Notes under the pieces: generated by a model
Databases searched by the model: none
The model's input: only the letters and a program-made list of their open reading frames with translations
What the model was told of the DNA's origin: nothing
Made by a program: the position numbers and the translations under genes
NCBI RefSeq assembly: GCF_900475595.1
Contig: NZ_LS483397.1
Coordinates: forward strand, 1,397,001-1,461,000
Direction of reading: 5' to 3'
Length of the DNA: 64,000 bases
From: Streptococcus uberis
GTDB lineage: Bacteria > Bacillota > Bacilli > Lactobacillales > Streptococcaceae
Shown: piece after piece, positions 41,555 through 51,510 of the stretch
How positions within the stretch are numbered: the first letter of the stretch is position 1
How the letters are laid out: every line of letters starts with the position of its first letter

Positions 41555-44206
41555 CTATTTTACAAGTTTCTTCATCTCTCCGATACGCTCTTGAGTCGCA
41601 TCATATTTGGCTTGATAATCAGCTTGTTTGTCGCGTTCTTTTTGGACAACTTCTGGTTTGGCGTTGGCGATGAAGCGTTCGTTGCCAAGTTTTTTGCCGA
41701 CCATGTCTAGTTCTTTTTGCCATTTAGCAAGCTCTTTGTCTAGACGCGCTAATTCTTCTTCCACGTTGAGAAGATCTGCTAGTGGAAGGTAGATTTCGGC
41801 ACCCGTGATGATGCTTGTCATGGCTAATTCTGGAGCTTCCAAGTCAGCTGAAATCTCTAATTTTTCTGGATTTGTGAAGCGGTTGATATAGTTAACATTG
41901 TCTTTGAAGAAGGCTTCAAGTGCATTATCGGAAGTTTTAACCAAGATGGTAATGGCCTTGCTTGGTGCGACGTTCACTTCAGCACGCGCATTACGAACCG
42001 CACGAATCAAGTCTTTCAAGCTCTCAACACCTTTATGCGCAGCTGCATTTTCAAAAGCAGGGTTAACTGTTGGGTAGGCTGCAACCACGATTGAGCCATC
42101 CGCATATTGTGCAAAGATTTCTTCTGTCACAAATGGCATGATTGGGTGGAGAAGACGCAAGATTTTATCCAAAGTGTAAAGAAGAACGGAGCGAGTCATG
42201 ACTTTTTCGTCTTCATTGTCGGAATAAAGCACTTCTTTAGTTAGCTCGACATACCAGTTAGCGAACTCTTCCCAAATGAAGTTGTATAAGATGTGGCCGG
42301 CAACACCAAACTCGAACTTGTCAAAGTTCTCCGTAACTTTGACGATAGTCTCATTAAGGTTGTGAAGAATCCATCTATCGGTCACATTTCCAGCTTCTGA
42401 GGCAGCCACTTTAGCCACATTGCTTTCTGCTTCTGCTAGTGTCAAGCCTTCATTGTTCATGAGGATGTAGCGGGAAATGTTCCAAATCTTGTTAATGAAG
42501 TTCCAAGCAGCATCCATTTTTTCGTAAGAGAAACGAACGTCTTGTCCTGGGGCAGAGCCGTTTGAAAGGAACCAACGAAGGGCATCAGCCCCGTATTTTT
42601 CAACCACGTCCATTGGATCAATCCCATTGCCCAATGATTTAGACATTTTACGGCCTTCTTCGTCACGGATAAGCCCGTGGATAAGGACATTTTGGAATGG
42701 GCGTTCATTGGTAAATTCCAATGATTGGAAGATCATACGAGATACCCAGAAGAAAATGATGTCATATCCTGTAACCAATGTTGATGTTGGGAAATAACGT
42801 TTGAAGTCTTCGGCATTTTCATCTGGCCAACCCATGGTTGAAAATGGCCATAGAGCAGATGAGAACCAGGTGTCAAGGACATCTTCGTCCTGTTTCCAGC
42901 CGTCACCTTCTGGCGCTTCTTCACCAACATAGATATCGCCTTCCGCATTATACCAAGCAGGGATTTGGTGACCCCACCATAATTGACGCGAGATAACCCA
43001 GTCATGAACATTTTCCATCCAAGACATGAAGGTATCATTGAAACGTGGTGGGTAGAATTCGACCTTATTATCTGTATCTTGATTAGCCATGGCATTTTTA
43101 GCCAATTGGTCCATTTTAACAAACCATTGTGTTGATAAACGTGGCTCAACAACAGCACCCGAACGTTCCGAATGACCAACAGAGTGAACGCGTTCTTCGA
43201 TGCTTACGAGTGCACCTAGCTCTTTTAACTTTTCAACAGTTGCTTTACGGGCTTCAAAACGATCCATACCGGCAAACTCACCAGCCAATTCATTCATGGT
43301 ACCGTCGTCATTCATGACATTGACTTGTGGCAAGTTATGACGTTGTCCAACTAAAAAGTCGTTAGGGTCATGAGCAGGTGTGATTTTAACGACCCCAGTT
43401 CCAAACTCAGGATCTGCATGCTCATCGGCCACGATTGGAATAAGCTTATTCACGATGGGTAAAACAACATGTTTACCGATTAAGTCCTTGTAACGAGGAT
43501 CTTCTGGGTTGACGGCAACTGCCACATCACCAAACATGGTTTCAGGACGAGTTGTGGCAACTTCTAAAGCGCGTGAGCCGTCTTCCAACATATAATTCAT
43601 ATGATAGAAGGCACCTTGCACGTCTTTATGGATAACTTCAATGTCGGACAATGCTGTGCGGGCAGCCGGATCCCAGTTGATAATGAACTCACCGCGGTAA
43701 ATCCAGCCTTTTTTGTAAAGCTCTACGAAGACTTTTTTGACTGCTTGAGAAAGGCCCTCGTCAAGGGTGAATCGTTCCCGCGAATAATCAACTGAGATAC
43801 CCATTTTGCCCCATTGCTCTTTAATAGTAGCGGCATATTCGTCTTTCCATTCCCAGACTTTTTCTAGAAATTTTTCACGCCCTAAATCGTACCGAGAGAT
43901 CCCTTGGCCACGAAGACGCTCCTCAACTTTAGCTTGTGTGGCAATACCGGCGTGGTCCATTCCAGGTAACCAAAGCGTATCAAAGCCTTGCATGCGTTTT
44001 TGGCGGATAATGATATCTTGGAGGGTAGTATCCCAAGCATGACCAAGGTGGAGTTTACCAGTTACGTTTGGTGGTGGAATAACGATAGAGTATGGTTTGG
44101 CTTTTTTGTCACCTGAAGGTTTGAAAACGTCTTGGTCTAACCATTTTTGGTAGCGACCCGCTTCAACTTCGGTTGGGTTGTATTTTGGTGATAGTTCTTT
44201 AGACAT
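41555..44206 (-). CDS. valS: Valyl-tRNA synthetase
   Basis: This 883-residue class I synthetase has the HIGH-type motif [15 protein letters not shown] at 44-58 and KMSKS in [11 protein letters not shown]. The editing domain between them carries [15 protein letters not shown], followed by the anticodon-binding domain and a C-terminal coiled coil (about 815-883), all features of ValRS. It charges tRNA-Val and edits Thr-tRNA-Val. The ribosome site is GAAAGGAC. It is 72 bp after the P-loop gene and probably the last gene of a unit that starts at the T-box leader. Confidence 0.98.
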   Translation of the reverse strand: MSKELSPKYNPTEVEAGRYQKWLDQDVFKPSGDKKAKPYSIVIPPPNVTGKLHLGHAWDTTLQDIIIRQKRMQGFDTLWLPGMDHAGIATQAKVEERLRGQGISRYDLGREKFLEKVWEWKDEYAATIKEQWGKMGISVDYSRERFTLDEGLSQAVKKVFVELYKKGWIYRGEFIINWDPAARTALSDIEVIHKDVQGAFYHMNYMLEDGSRALEVATTRPETMFGDVAVAVNPEDPRYKDLIGKHVVLPIVNKLIPIVADEHADPEFGTGVVKITPAHDPNDFLVGQRHNLPQVNVMNDDGTMNELAGEFAGMDRFEARKATVEKLKELGALVSIEERVHSVGHSERSGAVVEPRLSTQWFVKMDQLAKNAMANQDTDNKVEFYPPRFNDTFMSWMENVHDWVISRQLWWGHQIPAWYNAEGDIYVGEEAPEGDGWKQDEDVLDTWFSSALWPFSTMGWPDENAEDFKRYFPTSTLVTGYDIIFFWVSRMIFQSLEFTNERPFQNVLIHGLIRDEEGRKMSKSLGNGIDPMDVVEKYGADALRWFLSNGSAPGQDVRFSYEKMDAAWNFINKIWNISRYILMNNEGLTLAEAESNVAKVAASEAGNVTDRWILHNLNETIVKVTENFDKFEFGVAGHILYNFIWEEFANWYVELTKEVLYSDNEDEKVMTRSVLLYTLDKILRLLHPIMPFVTEEIFAQYADGSIVVAAYPTVNPAFENAAAHKGVESLKDLIRAVRNARAEVNVAPSKAITILVKTSDNALEAFFKDNVNYINRFTNPEKLEISADLEAPELAMTSIITGAEIYLPLADLLNVEEELARLDKELAKWQKELDMVGKKLGNERFIANAKPEVVQKERDKQADYQAKYDATQERIGEMKKLVK

Positions 44207-44278
44207 AATTGTCCTTTCTTAATGCTTAATATCATTTTTTTGATTCTAACTAGGATAAATCATTTATAAAATAGAAAA

Positions 44279-44845
44279 TCACTTCTCTTTTTCTATTTTC
44301 TCCATAATTCCCACAATGTCGTTGGCCACCTCTTGGGCACTTTTATGACTATTATTGATTTTATAGTAATGGGTAAGATTTTCTGGTGCAACTTCACTGT
44401 TAAAAGTGGCAAAATCCATCGTGGTGAGAATGTCTTTTTCTGACCAGTCAATGTCTCTTTTGAAAGGCTTGTGCTTGAGGCGATTTTCAGTTTGATTTCG
44501 GGCAAGGCGTTCTTCTAAGGATGTTTCTAATTCGACAAAGAGAACGTCTTGCTTATGAGCTGCAAAAATGCTTTGAAGGGTGGCAAGTAAGGCCAAATCT
44601 TTGGAATCTCCAAAATCAATAACCACTGTAAAAATCATAGCTTGTCCCGTTTTAGCAAAGGTCTCAAAAAAGTCAAAACGAATCTTTGTAATCAAGTCCA
44701 TAGCATCTTTGGACCAGGGCATAAATTTGAGGACAAAATCAATGCTTTCATGATTGTGAAAAAGCGTCATTTCTGTCATTTTTTCCACTTCCTGACCAAT
44801 AGTCATTTTGCCCGAAGCTTGCGCACCAATGATAACAAGGTTCAT
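44279..44845 (-). CDS. P-loop kinase-like protein
   Basis: This 188-residue protein has Walker A GAQASGKMT at 7-15 and a small-molecule kinase or shikimate-kinase-like architecture, with an Arg-rich lid near 110-130. The usual GKS/T is GKMT here. Substrate unknown. Its start overlaps the previous gene in ATGA, so it is translated together with the DUF1349 gene within the T-box-led unit. Confidence 0.75.
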   Translation of the reverse strand: MNLVIIGAQASGKMTIGQEVEKMTEMTLFHNHESIDFVLKFMPWSKDAMDLITKIRFDFFETFAKTGQAMIFTVVIDFGDSKDLALLATLQSIFAAHKQDVLFVELETSLEERLARNQTENRLKHKPFKRDIDWSEKDILTTMDFATFNSEVAPENLTHYYKINNSHKSAQEVANDIVGIMEKIEKEK

Positions 44846-45459
44846 TCAAGTACCTCGTCCGGTGCCTGTCCATCGTGAGATGGCCATTGGCATTCTAACA
44901 CTTGAAGGTCTGTGAAGCGAGCGGTGAAGGATGAATCCTCAGGGCTACAAGCATAAATGCCACATTGAATTGGGCCTGTGGCTTTAGCCATATGGCAAAT
45001 CCGCATTTGTTTGAAAGTCTGACCATCTTGAGAACATTCCAGGCGAAAATCATTGCCACGACGGCTGAGTCGGTACCACATCTCCTTAATAGAAGCATCT
45101 ATTTCAGTGGTTGCCCAATCTGAGTACCCTTGGTTTGTGACAACTGATCCTAAATGTTGGAAGTCCTCATTTTCATATTCAATAGAAGCTTTTAACCAGT
45201 TTTCAGAGTCTAAGTACATGACCAGTCCACATTGGTCAAAGCGGTGCTTACTATTGAAAGTGGTTTTGACCACGAAAGAAAAATAATCGTCATCAATGGT
45301 CATTTGCAAAAGAGGCGCATTATCATTTTGAAAATGGTAATAAGTCCGCTGCCACAAATCGGTGTGGGGTTGTGTTTCAATGACAATTTCCTGATTTGAA
45401 ATACTAAATGACTTTGGCTCTCTAGTCCAAACCATTTCTTTACTATCATAAACTTTCAT
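44842..45459 (-). CDS. DUF1349 family protein (concanavalin-like fold)
   Basis: This 205-residue soluble protein is rich in Trp and aromatic residues, with the DUF1349 pattern (FSFVVKTTFNSKHRFDQCGLVMYLDSENWLKASIEYE...WYRLSRRGNDF). The family adopts a jelly-roll fold; its biochemical role is not established. It is second in the T-box-led unit, 11 bp after the acetyltransferase, overlapping the next gene by 4 bp. Confidence 0.8.
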   Translation of the reverse strand: MKVYDSKEMVWTREPKSFSISNQEIVIETQPHTDLWQRTYYHFQNDNAPLLQMTIDDDYFSFVVKTTFNSKHRFDQCGLVMYLDSENWLKASIEYENEDFQHLGSVVTNQGYSDWATTEIDASIKEMWYRLSRRGNDFRLECSQDGQTFKQMRICHMAKATGPIQCGIYACSPEDSSFTARFTDLQVLECQWPSHDGQAPDEVLE

Positions 45460-45470
45460 AGAGCTACCTT

Positions 45471-46001
45471 CTAACTTTCTGGATCAACTTTTTTAAGGAC
45501 TTTTGCTGGAACGCCACCAACCACGGTATAAGCAGGAACGTCTTTAGTGACGACGGCTCCTGCTGCAACTACTGCCCAGTCACCGATGGTGACACCTGAC
45601 AAAATAGTGGCATTTGAACCTATCCAGACATGTTTGCCAATGACAATGGAATCATATGAATTCTTGCGGTCCTGACTTGGTTCTAGAGCATGATTGACGG
45701 TTGCCAGTACCACATTGTGGCCAATTAGACTACCTTGGCCAATATGAATGCCTCCTTGATCTTGGAAATGACAGCCCGAGTTGAGAAAGACATTTTCTTC
45801 AAAGGTCGTGTTCTTGCCAAAATCAGTATAGAAAGGGGGAAAGACACGCAGACTATCCGGCACTTTCTGTCCAGTAATTTTGGACATCAAATCTCTGATT
45901 TCTTCAGGTTTATGATAATGGCTGTTCATTTCCATAGTTAAAGCGATAGCTTCCTCAAATAATGCAGCATCTTTAAAACTGGTATAACGACGTTCAATCA
46001 T
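45471..46001 (-). CDS. Hexapeptide-repeat O-acetyltransferase (Maa/LacA-like)
   Basis: This 176-residue left-handed beta-helix acetyltransferase has an N-terminal maltose-acetyltransferase-like helical segment, hexapeptide repeats ([33 protein letters not shown]), catalytic His in TVNHAL, and the C-terminal [12 protein letters not shown]. It transfers acetyl from acetyl-CoA to a sugar or related acceptor. It is the first gene after the T-box leader. Confidence 0.88.
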   Translation of the reverse strand: MIERRYTSFKDAALFEEAIALTMEMNSHYHKPEEIRDLMSKITGQKVPDSLRVFPPFYTDFGKNTTFEENVFLNSGCHFQDQGGIHIGQGSLIGHNVVLATVNHALEPSQDRKNSYDSIVIGKHVWIGSNATILSGVTIGDWAVVAAGAVVTKDVPAYTVVGGVPAKVLKKVDPES

Positions 46002-46016
46002 AGTTTTCCTCCAAAA

Positions 46017-46215
46017 TAAAAATCCCTATCTAGCCATAGCTAGACAGGGACGAATATGCTTATCCGCGGTACCACCCAAATTCACATATCCATTGATATG
46101 TGCATCTTTTTCAATTCAATTGTAAACCTCAGCAACACCTTTTGACATCTGTGCGGGTTTCTCAGTACTGCCGCTTCCTGTAACAGACAAACTCATTAGG
46201 ACTCTGATTACTGTT
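46017..46215 (-). promoter_or_regulatory. T-box riboswitch leader, probably valine-specific
   Basis: On the minus strand the transcript contains the universal T-box segment GGGTGGTACCGCG (near 46060-46077) followed by a strong terminator (GTCCCTGTCTAGC ... GCTAGATAGGGA plus TTTTT, 46017-46050). The 5' part has a stem-I-like region starting near 46200. Uncharged tRNA would pair with the T-box sequence and prevent termination. Valine is inferred because valS is in the same unit; a GTC triplet near 46140-46146 is a candidate specifier but is not proven. Confidence 0.9.
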
Positions 46216-46244
46216 ATTCTAACAGATTAGCGCCTTTTAGGCAA
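46216..46244 (-). promoter_or_regulatory. Promoter of the T-box-led unit
   Basis: On the minus strand TTGCCT (46239-46244) and TAGAAT (46216-46221) are 17 bp apart, just upstream of the leader. Confidence 0.6.
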
Positions 46245-46255
46245 TCTTCCTTCGC

Positions 46256-46804
46256 TTATTTTTTAAATGTAACGCCGTTTTCAACTAATTTATCAATGGT
46301 TCCTTGACCAATACCGTTGATATCAAGAACTTCTTGTTCTGTCCATTGTTTGAAGTCAGCTTTTGATTTGATGCCTTCATGGTAGAGCATTTCAACCAAG
46401 TCAGAACGGATTTCTTTCACTTCTTTAAGGTTTGAAAAGTCTTCAAGGCTCAACTTGCCATCGATACCAACATTTTCGCTTAAGGTTTCAACTGTTGCTG
46501 GACCTACACCTTTGACTTCAAGCAAGTCATCTTCTGACATGTCTTTTAACTCGTCAGTAGATGTGACACCCTTGTTATAAATGTTTTCGACAGCGTCTGA
46601 GCGAACACCTTCTAATTCTGGTGTGTCAGCAAATTCTGCTAAACTTGGTTTCTCAGTAATGGTTACTGTTTCAGCATCAGTAGGGATTGCTGTAATATCG
46701 GTATTAGCATCAAGAGAAATTACTTTTGGATGTTCTTGACCAATAATCCCTTGACGTTTTAACTCTTGCTTCAGTTCTTTTTTACGATTTTTGACTTTAG
46801 CCAT
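46256..46804 (-). CDS. Helix-hairpin-helix repeat protein
   Basis: This 182-residue protein has a basic N-terminus (KVKNRKKELKQELKRQ) and two tandem modules, each with a helix-hairpin-helix-like segment: LLEVKGVGPATVETL at about 92-106 and VLDINGIGQGTIDKL at about 161-175. The GVG and GIG turns are typical of non-specific DNA-binding HhH motifs. A DNA-related role is inferred; no enzyme domain is present. It is 21 bp after the DUF1912 gene. Confidence 0.75.
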   Translation of the reverse strand: MAKVKNRKKELKQELKRQGIIGQEHPKVISLDANTDITAIPTDAETVTITEKPSLAEFADTPELEGVRSDAVENIYNKGVTSTDELKDMSEDDLLEVKGVGPATVETLSENVGIDGKLSLEDFSNLKEVKEIRSDLVEMLYHEGIKSKADFKQWTEQEVLDINGIGQGTIDKLVENGVTFKK

Positions 46805-46825
46805 AATTCTTTCCTACTTTCTATT

Positions 46826-47080
46826 TTAATAGTTTCGTTTTCCAAATAAATCATCCGGCATGTCGTGGAAGGATTTACCATTGTGATAATTGTCAAATTT
46901 GCCTAAAAGAAATTGATAGGCGTCTAATTTACTTTCATAACGAATGAAAGCATCTTTAGCACGCTCGTCTCCATCTTCCTGAGCAATTTGTTGACTTGTC
47001 GTCATTGCAACTTGATTAACTTGAATCTGAGTTTGCACCCATTCTTCAAAGTCTTTTATAAATTCTTTTTCGAAAGACAT
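46826..47080 (-). CDS. DUF1912 family small protein
   Basis: This small acidic helical protein of 84 residues is conserved in streptococci (DUF1912). The ATG at 47080 has a GGAAGG site; the longer frame starts at 47098. It has no membrane segment or enzyme motif. Function unknown. Confidence 0.75.
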   Translation of the reverse strand: MSFEKEFIKDFEEWVQTQIQVNQVAMTTSQQIAQEDGDERAKDAFIRYESKLDAYQFLLGKFDNYHNGKSFHDMPDDLFGKRNY

Positions 47081-47268
47081 AAAACCTTCCTTCCTCAATT
47101 GATAGACAAATTATACCATAAGTAGTCAGAGAGTGCTATTATCAGTCATTAGAAAGGCTTACATGGATGCTTGCTTCTTTTTCAGTATCTATAAGAAACC
47201 CACTCGTATCAATATATGTGTGGTCACTTTGTAAAAATAAAATTTTTTCACATTTTTAGAGATTTCCA

Positions 47269-47325
47269 TCGAAAAAGATAGGAAGCTATGTTATAATAAA
47301 ACTATCATTTAGATAGGAAGCTATG
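47269..47325 (+). promoter_or_regulatory. MarR-operon promoter with two identical 15-bp repeats
   Basis: AGATAGGAAGCTATG occurs at 47276-47290 and again at 47311-47325, each containing ATAG...CTAT symmetry. The first sits in the promoter spacer, between TCGAAA (47269-47274) and TATAAT (47292-47297). The second sits before the start codon. They are likely MarR operators for autorepression. Confidence 0.7.
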
Positions 47326-47333
47326 CAATTATC

Positions 47334-47759
47334 ATGTTTAAAGATCATATTGGAATTTTAATCAAAAAAACCAGTCAAGCTTTTGATAAGACTGCTAGTC
47401 AGGTCTTAGCTCCAAAAGGCTTGACACCTAGTCAATTTAAAATTTTAAAATATGTAACTTTAAGACCTGAAGCCAGTGTGCGTCAGATTGATATCGAAAA
47501 CTACTTTTGCATGTCAAACCCAACTGTCACTGGCATTCTTCAAAATCTTGAAAAAAATCAATGGATTTATCGACAAAGTCACTCTGAGGATAAACGGTCA
47601 AAAGTGATTATGTTAACCGACAAGGCTAAAAATGCTAGTCTTTTTATTTTGGAAACAAGTGATCAGATTGAAGAAAGCTTCACTGCTGTTCTAACAGATT
47701 CAGAAAAAGAGACTTTGCGCCACTTATTAAACAAATTACAGGAAAATCATCAGGAATAG
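47334..47759 (+). CDS. MarR-family regulator
   Basis: This 141-residue winged-helix regulator has a recognition region VRQIDIENYFCMSNPTVTGILQNLEK and wing SEDKRSKVIMLTDKAK. It lies 15 bp upstream of a MATE efflux gene, and its promoter has two copies of a partly palindromic repeat, suggesting that it represses itself and the pump until a ligand releases it. The ligand is unknown. Confidence 0.9.
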   Translation: MFKDHIGILIKKTSQAFDKTASQVLAPKGLTPSQFKILKYVTLRPEASVRQIDIENYFCMSNPTVTGILQNLEKNQWIYRQSHSEDKRSKVIMLTDKAKNASLFILETSDQIEESFTAVLTDSEKETLRHLLNKLQENHQE

Positions 47760-47774
47760 AATAGCGAGGTATCC

Positions 47775-49145
47775 ATGCAAGCAAACGATTTTCAACTAAA
47801 ACCCATTCCCCAACTCCTTTTTAAAATGGCTATGCCGGCTATCACAGCCAATTTAGTCAACTCCCTCTATAATATTGTCGACCAAATTTTTATTGGGCAC
47901 AGCGTTGGCTATTTAGGTAATGCGGCAACCAGTGTTGCTTTTCCCTTAACCATTCTCTGCCTAGCCTTTGGCTTAACCTTTGGTCTTGGTGGAGCTGCTA
48001 ACTTCAACCTCTCTTTAGGTCGCGGACAAATGGACAAAGCTAGTAAAGTAGTCGGCAATGCCGTATCTCTTTCTATCCTCTCGGGTGTTATTATTGTTGC
48101 TTTGATTATCATCTTTTTGAAACCACTGTTGATTATTTTTGGGGCCACAGATGCGACCATGGCTTATGCCCAAGACTATACTTCCATTACAGCCTTTGGT
48201 ATCCCTTTCTTGCTTTTCACCTTTAGTGTCAATCCACTGATTCGTGCTGACGGCAGTCCCAACCATTCTATGATGGCCATCATCTTTGGGGCTGTCCTCA
48301 ATACCATTTTAGTGCCTATATTTATCTTTGTTTTTGGCTGGGGAATTAAAGGTGCAGCCTTTGCAACCTTAATCAGTCAGATCCTCTCAGCTCTTTATAT
48401 GGCCCTCTATTTCCGTCATTTTAAATCAGTTAAATTGGTCGCCAATGACTTTAAAATTAGGGCTGATATCTTCAAGGCTATTGTTTCTGTTGGTTCTTCT
48501 TCATTTATCTTCCAGTCTTCTATGTTACTGATTCAAATTGTCAGCAATAACATGTTGCGTCGCTTTGGCGCCGAGTCCATTTATGGTAGCGATATCGCAA
48601 TCGCTGTGGCTGGTATTGTCATGAAGATTAATAGCTTATTTATTGCCATCATTATCGGACTGGTCCAAGGGGCTCAGCCGATTATCGGATACAACTACGG
48701 GGCTAAAAATCTTGAACGCGTCAAAGAAACAACTGTCTTGCTCCTCAAAACAGCAACCATTATTTCTGTGATTGCCTTCTTCAGTTTTGAAGTCTTCACT
48801 CGACCATTCTTAGAACTCTTTGGAACAGGATCTAAACTCTATTATCAGTTTGGCATCATGTATTTACGTGTATTCCTCTTCTTTGTTTTTGTCAATGGTA
48901 TCCAAATTGCATCAACGACCTTCTTCCAAGCCATTGGTAAAGCCAGAATTGGTGCCTTTCTATCCTTGATGAAACAGGTCATCGTTCTTCTACCATTACT
49001 ATTCATTCTGCCACATTTTATGGGAGTTGAGGGAGTCATGTATGCTGCTCCAATTTCTGACTTTTTTGCCTTTGTTTCAGCCTTTTATTTCTTAAGACGG
49101 GAATTCAAGCGCATGCCTCATGACTTAAGAGCTGATGAAATCTAA
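47775..49145 (+). CDS. MATE-family efflux transporter
   Basis: This 456-residue membrane protein has about twelve hydrophobic segments and MATE signatures: MAMPAITANLVNSLYNIVDQIFIGH at the N-terminus, GAAFATLISQ in the middle, and GLVQGAQPIIGYNYGA near 295. It exports cationic drugs or metabolites using an ion gradient. Second gene of the MarR operon; GAGG ribosome site. Confidence 0.92.
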   Translation: MQANDFQLKPIPQLLFKMAMPAITANLVNSLYNIVDQIFIGHSVGYLGNAATSVAFPLTILCLAFGLTFGLGGAANFNLSLGRGQMDKASKVVGNAVSLSILSGVIIVALIIIFLKPLLIIFGATDATMAYAQDYTSITAFGIPFLLFTFSVNPLIRADGSPNHSMMAIIFGAVLNTILVPIFIFVFGWGIKGAAFATLISQILSALYMALYFRHFKSVKLVANDFKIRADIFKAIVSVGSSSFIFQSSMLLIQIVSNNMLRRFGAESIYGSDIAIAVAGIVMKINSLFIAIIIGLVQGAQPIIGYNYGAKNLERVKETTVLLLKTATIISVIAFFSFEVFTRPFLELFGTGSKLYYQFGIMYLRVFLFFVFVNGIQIASTTFFQAIGKARIGAFLSLMKQVIVLLPLLFILPHFMGVEGVMYAAPISDFFAFVSAFYFLRREFKRMPHDLRADEI

Positions 49146-49167
49146 CCGTAAAACCAAATCAACGAAC

Positions 49168-49205
49168 AAAAAATCCAAGCTCTTTAAAAAGAGCTTGGAT
49201 TTTTT
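49168..49205. terminator. Bidirectional terminator
   Basis: Perfect 15-bp arms AAATCCAAGCTCTTT / AAAGAGCTTGGATTT have a 2-base loop and T runs on both strands, serving the MATE gene and the convergent hydrolase gene. Confidence 0.92.
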
Positions 49206-49234
49206 AGTGAATGTCTTTTTAAGATTTAAAAGTT

Positions 49235-50050
49235 TTACTTTTTAACTAAGTCTAAGCCTTCACCAACATTCAAGGCATGAACACGATCTGGGTTAAGAAC
49301 ATCTTGGCGCAATTGTTCTGGATTTCCATTGAAGGTATTCCAGTCTGGAGCGTCAATAGATCCCCAATGGATACAAAGTAAATCTGCCTTTGGATAGGCT
49401 TCTGCTTCTTTTAAGGCTCCCTCATAAGTGATATGCCAGTTATTATCACTAAAATCAAAGAGAATCATATCTGCTTGTGGCATTTCTAAGTGTTCTGGCA
49501 TCAATTTTGTATCAGATGGTAGCCAAATGGTCCCATCTGCTGTTTCAATCCAGAAGCCCACATATTCTTCTTCTTTCCACTCACGATAATTGTACTTGGA
49601 CATGCTATTTTGCCAGTTGTGTCGTGTTGGCGTTGTGGTAATCTTGATATCATTCACCATGAAACTTGCGCCGACTGCATGTTCTTCTGCCGCGAAGCCT
49701 TTTTCGCTCATGACGTCTGCCACGTATGTTGGGGCATGGTAACTTTTTATGACCGCTTTGCAATTTTCCAAAGTTTCAAAACTTAAATGATCGTTATCAA
49801 TATGAGAAATTAAGAGGCCATCAACTGTGGGAATGGTTTTAGAGTCAATAGGCATATCAATTAATAAGGGCATGTCAAAACTATCAAGAATGGGGTCAAT
49901 GAGCAAAATGGTTCCACGGCTATTAATCATGATTGAGGCATTGCCTAACCAATAAACTTTTGTACCCTCTATTTTGTCGAAGGCTGAAATGGGGAGCTTA
50001 ATCGTTTTTTCAGGCATTGCTTGTCCTGCTGGACTAAATGTTACTGACAT
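49235..50050 (-). CDS. Metallo-beta-lactamase-fold hydrolase (UlaG-like)
   Basis: This 271-residue MBL-fold protein has the metal motif in SHIDNDHLSFETL (near residues 86-98; HxDxDH in place of HxHxDH), an aligned His in TPTRHNWQ, Asp in LPSDTKLM and His in IHWGSID. This pattern is close to UlaG-type lactonases and related N-acyl hydrolases. The substrate is unknown. It lies 12 bp after an MFS transporter gene and probably processes the transported compound. Confidence 0.82.
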   Translation of the reverse strand: MSVTFSPAGQAMPEKTIKLPISAFDKIEGTKVYWLGNASIMINSRGTILLIDPILDSFDMPLLIDMPIDSKTIPTVDGLLISHIDNDHLSFETLENCKAVIKSYHAPTYVADVMSEKGFAAEEHAVGASFMVNDIKITTTPTRHNWQNSMSKYNYREWKEEEYVGFWIETADGTIWLPSDTKLMPEHLEMPQADMILFDFSDNNWHITYEGALKEAEAYPKADLLCIHWGSIDAPDWNTFNGNPEQLRQDVLNPDRVHALNVGEGLDLVKK

Positions 50051-50062
50051 AGAATTCTCCTT

Positions 50063-51274
50063 TTAGGCTTTGCCTTTTTTGTTAGCATAGATAACAGCTA
50101 AGCTACCGATGGCAATTAGGGCTAAGAATAGAAATAAACTTGGATAATAAGATTTTGTGAAATCATAGATGAAGCCAATGGCTGAGAAGGCAATAGCCGC
50201 ACCTAAGTTTGAAGCGAAGCCAATCAATGGGTAAGCTTTCCCATAATCATTCACACCATAGATATGACGCGTCAGTAATGGGGTTGCTACAGCTAAAATA
50301 CCGAAACTTGCTCCTAATAGGAAGGCTCCTGGCATTAAGAGACTTGGTGTTTTCCCAATAATAAGGAGCAAAATACCGAGTGTGAGTGCAAAAATAAGGA
50401 CAAAGTTAGCCTTAATTGCGCCAATTTTATCCGAAAGGAAGCCGACCACCAATTTTGAAAGAATATTTCCAAGCATAGCCATTGACAATAAACTTGCTCC
50501 GACAGTGACATCTAAGTTAAGGGTTTCTGCAAAGCCTGGGAAATGTTGAGCCATACTGGTAATGAAACTCAAGCTAACACCAAAAACAATCATGGCAATT
50601 AAGGTACTATTGACTTTAAAGTGGCTAGTTGGCTCTAAGTCAGTTAACGCATCTTGAACTTCTTCTTTTTCCTTAAATCCATAGGCAGTTAAGCCCTCTT
50701 GTCTTGGATCTAGTTTGAAGGGAAATAGTAGAGCTGGCAGGCAGAAAGCCAAGAAAATGAGTCCTTGAACCAAGAAGGCAAATTGCCAACCTTGACTTTG
50801 AATCACTTTGGCAAGAACAGGTGAAATCAGTGCACCGATGATGCCACTAAAGCTCAAGGTAATACTAGTAGCCAGACCATTTTTTTCATTAAACCAATAA
50901 TTAATGATATAGGTCAAGGTCATGATAGAAAACATTCCCGTACTGAATCCACGTAAAAGACTGAGCAGATAAAATTGCCATAAATGACTTGCCATGCCCA
51001 TTAAGGCCGTTGAAGCAAAGCCAACTGCTATTGAAACCCACATGAGTAATTTGAAAGGTACTTTTTCCAATAACTTGATAACAAAGAGTCCTGCAATGGC
51101 TGTAACAATAGAAAATATGGTCATATGAAAGGCAAAAGAGCCACGATAAATTCCTAGTGCTTCAGAAACAACGCCATAAAAGACGCCAGATGTGTTAATA
51201 GAAACGCCAATTGTTGCGGCTGATAAACCACATAATGTTATTAAGACTTTCCAGGCTTTATGTCCAGATGTCAT
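50063..51274 (-). CDS. MFS transporter (OFA/NarK-like)
   Basis: This 403-residue carrier has twelve predicted membrane segments and MFS motifs, including GFLSDKIGAIKANF between helices 8 and 9. Overall it resembles oxalate/formate-antiporter-type and monocarboxylate MFS proteins. The start has AGGAGG. It is cotranscribed with the MBL hydrolase. Substrate not determined. Confidence 0.85.
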   Translation of the reverse strand: MTSGHKAWKVLITLCGLSAATIGVSINTSGVFYGVVSEALGIYRGSFAFHMTIFSIVTAIAGLFVIKLLEKVPFKLLMWVSIAVGFASTALMGMASHLWQFYLLSLLRGFSTGMFSIMTLTYIINYWFNEKNGLATSITLSFSGIIGALISPVLAKVIQSQGWQFAFLVQGLIFLAFCLPALLFPFKLDPRQEGLTAYGFKEKEEVQDALTDLEPTSHFKVNSTLIAMIVFGVSLSFITSMAQHFPGFAETLNLDVTVGASLLSMAMLGNILSKLVVGFLSDKIGAIKANFVLIFALTLGILLLIIGKTPSLLMPGAFLLGASFGILAVATPLLTRHIYGVNDYGKAYPLIGFASNLGAAIAFSAIGFIYDFTKSYYPSLFLFLALIAIGSLAVIYANKKGKA

Positions 51275-51354
51275 ATATTTTCCTCCTGATTGACCAACAT
51301 CTATTAGAATAGGATGGCTTTTTCTTTTACTTTACCATAATTAAAATACCTAAA

Positions 51355-51430
51355 CAATTTGATTTTCCTTGATTTGTAATCAAATTTCACAAATTAATGA
51401 TTTTCCTCAAAAGTGTGAAATGAAATTTCA
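51355..51430 (-). repeat. Repeats in the promoter region of the MFS operon
   Basis: GATTTTCCT occurs twice (51361-51369 and 51399-51407). ATTTCACA and TGTGAAAT form an inverted pair across the second copy, and TGAAATTTCA (51421-51430) is palindromic. These lie upstream of the minus-strand MFS start and are plausible regulator sites. Nothing else is seen between 51275 and 51470. Confidence 0.4.
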
Positions 51431-51471
51431 AAAAAAATCATTTTTGTGGAGAACTTTTTGAAGAAATAGTC

Positions 51472-51500
51472 TTGCACCAAAGGTCAAATTATAGTAATAT
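51472..51500 (+). promoter_or_regulatory. tRNA gene promoter
   Basis: TTGCAC (51472-51477) and TAATAT (51495-51500) have a 17-bp spacer, placing the start of transcription a few bases before the tRNA. Confidence 0.65.
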
Positions 51501-51510
51501 AGATAGAGTA

